The notes beneath the pieces were generated by a model that ran no database searches, was not told the DNA's origin, and saw nothing but the letters and a program-made list of their open reading frames with translations. The position numbers were made by a program, and so were the translations under genes. A stretch of 64,000 bases of DNA. Source: Massilia agrisoli. Lineage in GTDB: Bacteria > Pseudomonadota > Gammaproteobacteria > Burkholderiales > Burkholderiaceae_D. Positions within the stretch are counted from its first letter, which is position 1; every line of letters begins with the position of its first letter. Where the stretch lies: assembly GCF_020831365.1 (NCBI RefSeq), contig NZ_JAJHPV010000013.1:868001-932000 (forward strand), given 5' to 3'. Positions 59,419 to 64,000 of the stretch are shown here, in pieces.

Positions 59419-61308
59419 ATGACTGAAGCAATCCCCGACGCCACACCCGACCCGCTGCCGCCGCCCGTTCCCGGTGCGCGCGAACTGGTGCTGGCCACGG
59501 TAGCCAAGCTGCCCAACCTGCCGGGCGTATACCGCTACTTCGACGCCAACGACGCCGTGCTGTACGTCGGGAAGGCGCGCGACCTGAAAAAGCGCGTGTC
59601 GAGCTACTTCCAGAAGAACCTCGCCAGCCCGCGCATCGCGATGATGGTCGAGCGTATCGCGCGCCTGGAGACGACGGTGACGAGCAGCGAAGCCGAAGCG
59701 CTGATCCTTGAGAATAACCTGATCAAGACGCTCAAGCCGCGCTACAACATCCTGTTCCGCGACGATAAGTCGTATCCCTACCTGAAGATCAGCGGGCAGG
59801 AAGTGCCGCGCATGGCCTACTACCGCGGGGCGGTGGACAAGAAGAGCCAGTACTTCGGGCCTTTCCCGAGCGCGTGGGCAGTCAAGGAATCGATGCAGGT
59901 GCTGCAGAAGGTGTTCATGCTGCGCACCTGCGAGGACAGCGTGTATTCGAACCGCACCCGCCCATGCCTGCTGCACCAGATCGGCCGCTGCAGCGGGCCG
60001 TGCGTGGAAGCGATCAGCGTGGCGGACTACCGCATCGATGTCGACAACGCCGCCAAGTTCCTGCGCGGCCGGCAGTCGGAAGTGCTGGCCGACCTCGAAG
60101 CGAAGATGCAAGCCTTTGCGATGGACCTGAAGTTCGAGCAGGCCGCCACGGTACGCAACCAGATCCAGTCGCTGTCGCGCGTGCTGCACGCGCAAAGCAT
60201 GGAAACCACCGGCGACGCCGACGTCGACATCATCGCCGTGGTGGTGCAGGGCGGGCGCGCCTGCGTCAACCTGGCCATGGTGCGCGGCGGGCGCCACCTG
60301 GGCGACCGCGCCTATTTCCCTGCGCACGTGATCGATGCCGCGGTGGTTGCCGAGTCGCCGATGGAAGTCGAGGTGCTGGCGGCCTTCCTGGCGCAGCACT
60401 ACAGCGAAAGCTTCATTCCGGGGACGCTGATCCTGAATATCGAGTTCGACCAGCCGGCCCTGATGGTCGCGCTGACCGAGCAATGCGGGCACCGCATCAA
60501 CCTGATCTTCCAGCCGCAGGGGCAGCGCCGCCAGTGGCTGGAGCTGGCGCAGAAGGGCGCGGAGATCGCGCTGGCGCGGCTGCTGTCGGAGCAGGGTTCG
60601 CAGCAATCGCGCACGCGCGCGCTGGCCGACGCGCTGTCGCTCGACGCCGAAGACCTCGACACGCTGCGCGTCGAATGCTTCGACATCAGCCACACGCAGG
60701 GCGAAGCGACGCAGGCATCGTGCGTGGTGTTCCATCACCACGCGATGCAGAATGGCGAGTACCGCCGCTATAACATCAACGGCATCACGCCGGGCGACGA
60801 CTACGCGGCGATGCGCCAGGTGCTGCAGCGCCGCTACGAGAAAGTGGCCAACGGCGACGGCGTCATGCCCGATGTCGTACTGGTCGACGGTGGCAAGGGG
60901 CAGGTCGAGATGGCTCGCCAGGTGTTCTCCGAGCTGGGGCTCGACATCAGCCTGATCGTCGGCGTCGCGAAAGGGGAAGGGCGCCGGGTCGGGCTTGAGA
61001 CCCTGATCTTCGCCGACGGCCGCGCGCCGCAGGAGCTGGGCAAGGAATCGGCGGCGCTGATGCTGGTGGCGCTGATCCGCGACGAGGCGCACCGCTTCGC
61101 CATCACCGGCATGCGCGCCAAACGCGCCAAAACGCGCCAGACGTCGCGTCTGGAAGAGATCGAGGGTATCGGCGCCAAACGCCGCCAACGCCTGCTGGCG
61201 CGCTTTGGCGGCCTGCGTGGCGTCATCGACGCGAGTGTGGAAGACCTGATGTCGGTGGAAGGCATCTCGAACCAGCTGGCTGAACAAATCTACAAGCAGC
61301 TGCACTAG
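59419..61308 (+). CDS. uvrC: Excinuclease ABC subunit C
   Basis: Makes the dual incision of nucleotide excision repair. The 629-residue protein has the GIY-YIG domain ([21 protein letters not shown], about 34-54), the UVR motif region with [18 protein letters not shown], the UvrC endonuclease RNase H-like domain with [11 protein letters not shown] and a C-terminal helix-hairpin-helix pair ([18 protein letters not shown]). It is normal in length. The gene overlaps the acpS unit tightly (4-base gap). Confidence 0.97.
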   Translation: MTEAIPDATPDPLPPPVPGARELVLATVAKLPNLPGVYRYFDANDAVLYVGKARDLKKRVSSYFQKNLASPRIAMMVERIARLETTVTSSEAEALILENNLIKTLKPRYNILFRDDKSYPYLKISGQEVPRMAYYRGAVDKKSQYFGPFPSAWAVKESMQVLQKVFMLRTCEDSVYSNRTRPCLLHQIGRCSGPCVEAISVADYRIDVDNAAKFLRGRQSEVLADLEAKMQAFAMDLKFEQAATVRNQIQSLSRVLHAQSMETTGDADVDIIAVVVQGGRACVNLAMVRGGRHLGDRAYFPAHVIDAAVVAESPMEVEVLAAFLAQHYSESFIPGTLILNIEFDQPALMVALTEQCGHRINLIFQPQGQRRQWLELAQKGAEIALARLLSEQGSQQSRTRALADALSLDAEDLDTLRVECFDISHTQGEATQASCVVFHHHAMQNGEYRRYNINGITPGDDYAAMRQVLQRRYEKVANGDGVMPDVVLVDGGKGQVEMARQVFSELGLDISLIVGVAKGEGRRVGLETLIFADGRAPQELGKESAALMLVALIRDEAHRFAITGMRAKRAKTRQTSRLEEIEGIGAKRRQRLLARFGGLRGVIDASVEDLMSVEGISNQLAEQIYKQLH

Positions 61309-61434
61309 CGGCGGGAACGAGGGCGTCCGGTAAGTACGCCCGTCCCGTATGCATGAGCTAACTGGTTAAAACATCAAGACCAAGGTAGACTAGCGGCGCA
61401 AGTATTTCAAACGCTAACCAGCCCGTGCGCCTTT

Positions 61435-62013
61435 ATGCCTTTTAACATCCCGATTCTCCTCACCTGGTTGCGTGTAGCGCTCATTCCCCTGGTTGTAGGC
61501 GTGTATTACCTCCCACTTCACTGGCTGCCGCGCTCGGACCAGGACCTGGCGGCGACCCTTGTCTTCATCGTTGCCGCCGTCACCGACTGGTTCGACGGCT
61601 TCCTCGCCCGGCGCTGGAACCAGACCTCGGCCTTCGGCGCCTTCCTCGACCCTGTGGCCGACAAGCTGATGGTCGCCGGCGCGCTCCTGGTGCTGGTGAA
61701 CCTCGACCGGGTCGACCACTTCATCGCCTTCATCATCATCGGCCGCGAAATCGCCATCTCCGCGCTGCGCGAATGGATGGCGCAAATCGGTGCGTCGCGC
61801 TCGGTGGCTGTCAGCTCGCTCGGCAAGATCAAGACCGCCGCGCAGATGACCGCGATCCCGCTGCTGCTGTTCCATGACCGCCTGTTCGGGGTGATCGACA
61901 CGCAGTCCGTGGGCGAGTACCTGATGTTCGTCGCGGCGATCCTGACAGTGTGGTCGATGTTCTACTACATGCGCCTTGCGTGGCCCCTCATCAAGGAGCG
62001 CGGCGCTTTGTAA
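61435..62013 (+). CDS. pgsA: CDP-diacylglycerol-glycerol-3-phosphate 3-phosphatidyltransferase
   Basis: Makes phosphatidylglycerophosphate in the inner membrane. The 192-residue protein has the CDP-alcohol phosphotransferase motif [27 protein letters not shown], here split as [11 protein letters not shown] and [13 protein letters not shown] (about residues 43-68), and several membrane helices. It begins [19 protein letters not shown] gap of 126 bases separates it from uvrC. Next are the tRNA genes. Identification is certain. Confidence 0.96.
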   Translation: MPFNIPILLTWLRVALIPLVVGVYYLPLHWLPRSDQDLAATLVFIVAAVTDWFDGFLARRWNQTSAFGAFLDPVADKLMVAGALLVLVNLDRVDHFIAFIIIGREIAISALREWMAQIGASRSVAVSSLGKIKTAAQMTAIPLLLFHDRLFGVIDTQSVGEYLMFVAAILTVWSMFYYMRLAWPLIKERGAL

Positions 62014-62055
62014 GGGCAGGGCGGATGGTTCGAATACAAGTTTGCTCAAGCAACC

Positions 62056-62083
62056 TTGACAAGCCGTTTAGATCATCTATAAT
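62056..62083 (+). promoter_or_regulatory. Consensus sigma-70 promoter of the tRNA-Gly cluster
   Basis: TTGACA (62056-62061) and TATAAT (62078-62083), both perfect consensus, are 16 bases apart. The expected start is about 62090, twelve bases before the first tRNA-Gly. Confidence 0.88.
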
Positions 62084-62102
62084 GCCTGCCTGTTGTGACG
62101 AC

Positions 62103-62178
62103 GCGGGAGTAGCTCAGTTGGTAGAGCGCAACCTTGCCAAGGTTGAGGTCGAGAGTTCGAGACTCTTCTCCCGCTCCA
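62103..62178 (+). tRNA. tRNA-Gly (GCC), first copy
   Basis: A 76-base cloverleaf with encoded CCA. Acceptor GCGGGAG pairs with CTCCCGC; anticodon GCC lies in CTTGCCAAG; T loop TTCGAGA. It is identical to the next two copies. Confidence 0.97.
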
Positions 62179-62264
62179 GAATTTCGGAGCAGTCGTCGTA
62201 GCAAAAGATGCACGTTATCCTTGGAAAGCTGGCCCGTTTCTGCGATAATCGTTGTCTTGCAAAT

Positions 62265-62340
62265 GCGGGAGTAGCTCAGTTGGTAGAGCGCAACCTTGCC
62301 AAGGTTGAGGTCGAGAGTTCGAGACTCTTCTCCCGCTCCA
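62265..62340 (+). tRNA. tRNA-Gly (GCC), second copy
   Basis: Identical to the first over all 76 bases, with encoded CCA. The spacer from the first is 86 bases and unrelated. Confidence 0.97.
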
Positions 62341-62389
62341 GTTATCTGGTAGCAGCAGTAGTAGTGGTAGTAAAAAAGTAAGCTCCAAT

Positions 62390-62465
62390 GCGGGAGTAGC
62401 TCAGTTGGTAGAGCGCAACCTTGCCAAGGTTGAGGTCGAGAGTTCGAGACTCTTCTCCCGCTCCA
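62390..62465 (+). tRNA. tRNA-Gly (GCC), third copy
   Basis: Identical to the other two over 76 bases. The spacer from the second is 49 bases and contains an AGCAGCAGTAGTAGTGGTAG triplet-rich run. Confidence 0.97.
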
Positions 62466-62480
62466 GAATTCCTGAAACTA

Positions 62481-62501
62481 CGCGGCCAGGCCGCGTTTTT
62501 T
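62481..62501 (+). terminator. Rho-independent terminator after the tRNA-Gly cluster
   Basis: CGCGG and CCGCG form a stem around CCAGG (longer pairing CGCGGCC with GGCCGCG is possible), followed by six T. tRNA-Cys lies beyond it, so that gene is not in the same transcript unless it is read through. Confidence 0.75.
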
Positions 62502-62536
62502 CTTACAGCCCCTAAAAGCTGTGCAGTAAAGTTTCT

Positions 62537-62610
62537 GGCGAGGTAGCAAAGAGGTTATGCAGCGGCCTGCAAAGCCGTTTAGACGGGTTCGATTCCCGTC
62601 CTCGCCTCCA
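62537..62610 (+). tRNA. tRNA-Cys (GCA)
   Basis: A 74-base cloverleaf with encoded CCA. GGCGAGG pairs with CCTCGCC, and the anticodon GCA is in CCTGCAAAG with a long A-rich D arm. It stands 35 bases after the Gly-cluster terminator. Confidence 0.96.
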
Positions 62611-62650
62611 GAACATCATGCTCAATACCAGTGAATTGAGCGGAATCTAA

Positions 62651-62685
62651 AAAGCCAATTTCCAGTCGGAGATTGGCTTTTTTTA
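62651..62685 (+). terminator. Rho-independent terminator after tRNA-Cys
   Basis: AAAGCCAAT and ATTGGCTTT form a 9-base stem around a 12-base loop, followed by a T run. Confidence 0.82.
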
Positions 62686-62743
62686 TTTGGATGCACCCTT
62701 TGTCGCAGAGAAAGCTGGAGTATGTCCTATATACTGCGCTGCC

Positions 62744-63583
62744 ATGCGCATACAGCTTTTTTCCGATCTTCACCTGGAACGTTACCCGGACTTCCGGCCG
62801 CAATTCCATCCGGACGTCGACGTCGTGGTGCTGGCAGGTGACATCGGCTCTTATCAGCCGGGCTCTCGCCTGCTTACCGACGACTTTGGCCTGGAGCGAT
62901 TTTCACCTTTGCGGGCGGACTCCAACTGTTCAACCGTTCTCTACGTCCCAGGCAATCATGAATTCGATTGCCTTGAATTCGATGACACCTACACGCGTCT
63001 TCGCGAGACTTGTGAGCGTCTCGGCATCACTTGGCTGGAACGCGAGGTCGTGACGCTCGGGGGTGTTCGGTTTGTAGGTACGACGCTGTGGTCTGATTTC
63101 GATGCACTTGTAAATAGCTCGGACGATATGACCAAGCAAATGCAAATGCGGACCAAGGCCTACCGTGCAGCAAACTACTATCTAAGCAAAAATACGACTC
63201 TTAAGCTAGGCAAACCCGTTCTAGCGGACGGTATCCGTGAGATGTCGCTCGAATGCCGGGACTGGCTTCGCAGTGCGCTATCCGTGCCATTCAACGGCAC
63301 GACTGTAGTGGTGACGCACTTCGCTCCCAGTTTGCTGAGTGCCGATCCGCGGTACGGGCTTACCCCAGGCACTTCAGGCTTCTGCAATTCCCTGGACGAC
63401 CTTTTCCCACTCGCGCAGGTCTGGATGCACGGCCACCTCCATTGCGTGAACGACTACACCATCGAGGGCAATAAAGATGGTCAGCCATGGGCATGTCGCG
63501 TAGTCGCCAATCCCCTTGGTTATCTGAGTAAAGGCGAGCAAGCGGCGTTCCGGGAAAAACTCGTCATCGAGATCCCTTCGTAA
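62744..63583 (+). CDS. Metallophosphoesterase of lower GC content
   Basis: A 279-residue calcineurin-like phosphoesterase. All metal motifs are present: DLHLE (about residues 7-11), GDIGSY (36-41), GNHEFD (73-78) and HGHLHCVND near residue 228. There is no signal peptide, so it is cytoplasmic; substrate unknown. ATG at 62744 is chosen, since the motif DLHLE follows at residue 7; the upstream in-frame ATG at 62687 would begin inside the tRNA terminator. The codons are clearly less GC-rich than the rest of the window (for example the stretch around residues 120-160), which suggests acquisition next to the tRNA genes. Confidence 0.9.
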   Translation: MRIQLFSDLHLERYPDFRPQFHPDVDVVVLAGDIGSYQPGSRLLTDDFGLERFSPLRADSNCSTVLYVPGNHEFDCLEFDDTYTRLRETCERLGITWLEREVVTLGGVRFVGTTLWSDFDALVNSSDDMTKQMQMRTKAYRAANYYLSKNTTLKLGKPVLADGIREMSLECRDWLRSALSVPFNGTTVVVTHFAPSLLSADPRYGLTPGTSGFCNSLDDLFPLAQVWMHGHLHCVNDYTIEGNKDGQPWACRVVANPLGYLSKGEQAAFREKLVIEIPS

Positions 63584-63602
63584 ACGCCATATAAGTTGTT
63601 GA

Positions 63603-64000
63603 CCTGCCCAACTTTCCGGTCTACCATGCCCGGACCTGATCGAGCTGCCAGTCGATGGCGATCCGGCGCGAAGCAAATGGGTCCTGCTCATGAGCGTCAA
63701 TCCCGGCGGTCCTGCCGGCGGCTCGGGCATGCTGTACTTCGTCGGCGACTTCGACGGCGAGGCCTTCCCGGCCGACGGCGAAACCCGCTGGCTCGATCAT
63801 GGCGCCGACTTCTATGCGGGCGTGACCTACAGCGGCGTGCCGGACGGCCGCCGCGTGCTGGTCGGGTGGATGAACAACTGGCTGTATGGCCAGCAGGTGC
63901 CCACCTCCGCCTGGCGCAGCGCGCAGTCGGTGCCGCGTGAACTGACCCTGAAAACGCAGGACGGGAACATCCGGCTGGTGCAGCGACGTGTCCGAGTTCA
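63603..64000 (+). pseudogene. GH32 fructan hydrolase fragment lacking its 5' half
   Basis: The open frame starts after a TGA at 63600-63602 and runs to the window edge. It reads CPDLIELPV, then SKWVLLMSVNPGG, FDGEAFP, WLDHGADFYAGVTY, GWMNNWLYGQQVP and SAQSVPRELTL, which are blocks from the second half of the GH32 beta-propeller (the PDL(F/I)EL block with its catalytic-site neighbour and the WMNNW block). The first half, with the nucleophile motif, is absent: only 16 bases separate the phosphoesterase stop from the frame-limiting TGA. No proper start codon precedes PDL; the first ATG (63690) is inside the fold. It is therefore a 5' truncated gene, probably broken by insertion of the preceding material. 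The window edge hides the 3' end. Confidence 0.8.

Noticed and set aside
62687-62743. Start at ATG 62687 for the phosphoesterase
   Set aside because: It would begin within the tRNA-Cys terminator and place the metal motif far from the N-terminus.
63596-63940. A 114-codon frame starting MLTCPTFRSTMPG
   Set aside because: It is in another frame than the GH32 sequence and has no domain.

Overview
The window is a chromosomal segment of a high-GC betaproteobacterium, most probably Oxalobacteraceae (Massilia/Duganella/Janthinobacterium group). This rests on gene order and family character: earP beside efp with Arg32, yceF diverging from yceD-rpmF-plsX-fabHDG-acpP-fabF, rpoE-rseA-degP-lepA-lepB-rnc-era-recO-pdxJ-acpS-uvrC-pgsA, and an isocitrate lyase of the betaproteobacterial type. 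The genus is inference.

Layout. Positions 1-3080 (minus strand) hold an unusual three-gene set: a Gly/Gln-rich protein built of four ~50-residue repeats, an 86-residue protein that looks like a free-standing copy of the N-terminal segment of the next gene, and a subtilisin-like (S8) peptidase cut by the window edge. From 3483 to 5374 lie earP and efp. A small low-GC gene (5715-5987) sits between an imperfect inverted repeat, followed by a Tat-exported amidase. Positions 7827-11263 (minus) are a compact operon for type VI secretion phosphoregulation (TagH C-terminal domain without FHA, PP2C phosphatase, PEGA-tailed Ser/Thr kinase, TPR lipoprotein) with no structural T6SS gene in view.

From 11445 to 30283 there is a mixed housekeeping block: an MscS channel, DbpA helicase, initiator tRNA, a methyltransferase, small uncharacterised proteins, the SbcCD nuclease, a multi-PAS diguanylate cyclase, a YcaQ-type glycosylase, a DUF349 protein, MoaE, the fluoride channel CrcB and a DUF4287/DUF5655 protein. 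ClpB (30417-33029) has a heat-shock-like promoter and a strong terminator. Then come an alpha/beta hydrolase, an MFS transporter, RraA, isocitrate lyase, RlmJ with a long basic tail, an EAL-HDOD protein, an RsmI-like methyltransferase and YceF.

Positions 42031-62013 form two large plus-strand conserved blocks: fatty-acid synthesis (yceD to fabF), followed by the sigma-E envelope stress module (rpoE, a short RseA with no membrane helix, a DegP/MucD protease, no RseB), then translation, secretion, RNA processing and DNA repair genes (lepA to pgsA). The end carries three identical tRNA-Gly(GCC) genes behind a consensus promoter, tRNA-Cys, a lower-GC metallophosphoesterase, and a GH32 glycosidase gene lacking its 5' half.

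The best candidate for an undescribed system is the repeat protein, propeptide-like protein and S8 peptidase operon at 1-3080. The orphan T6SS phosphorylation cassette and the reduced sigma-E module are next.
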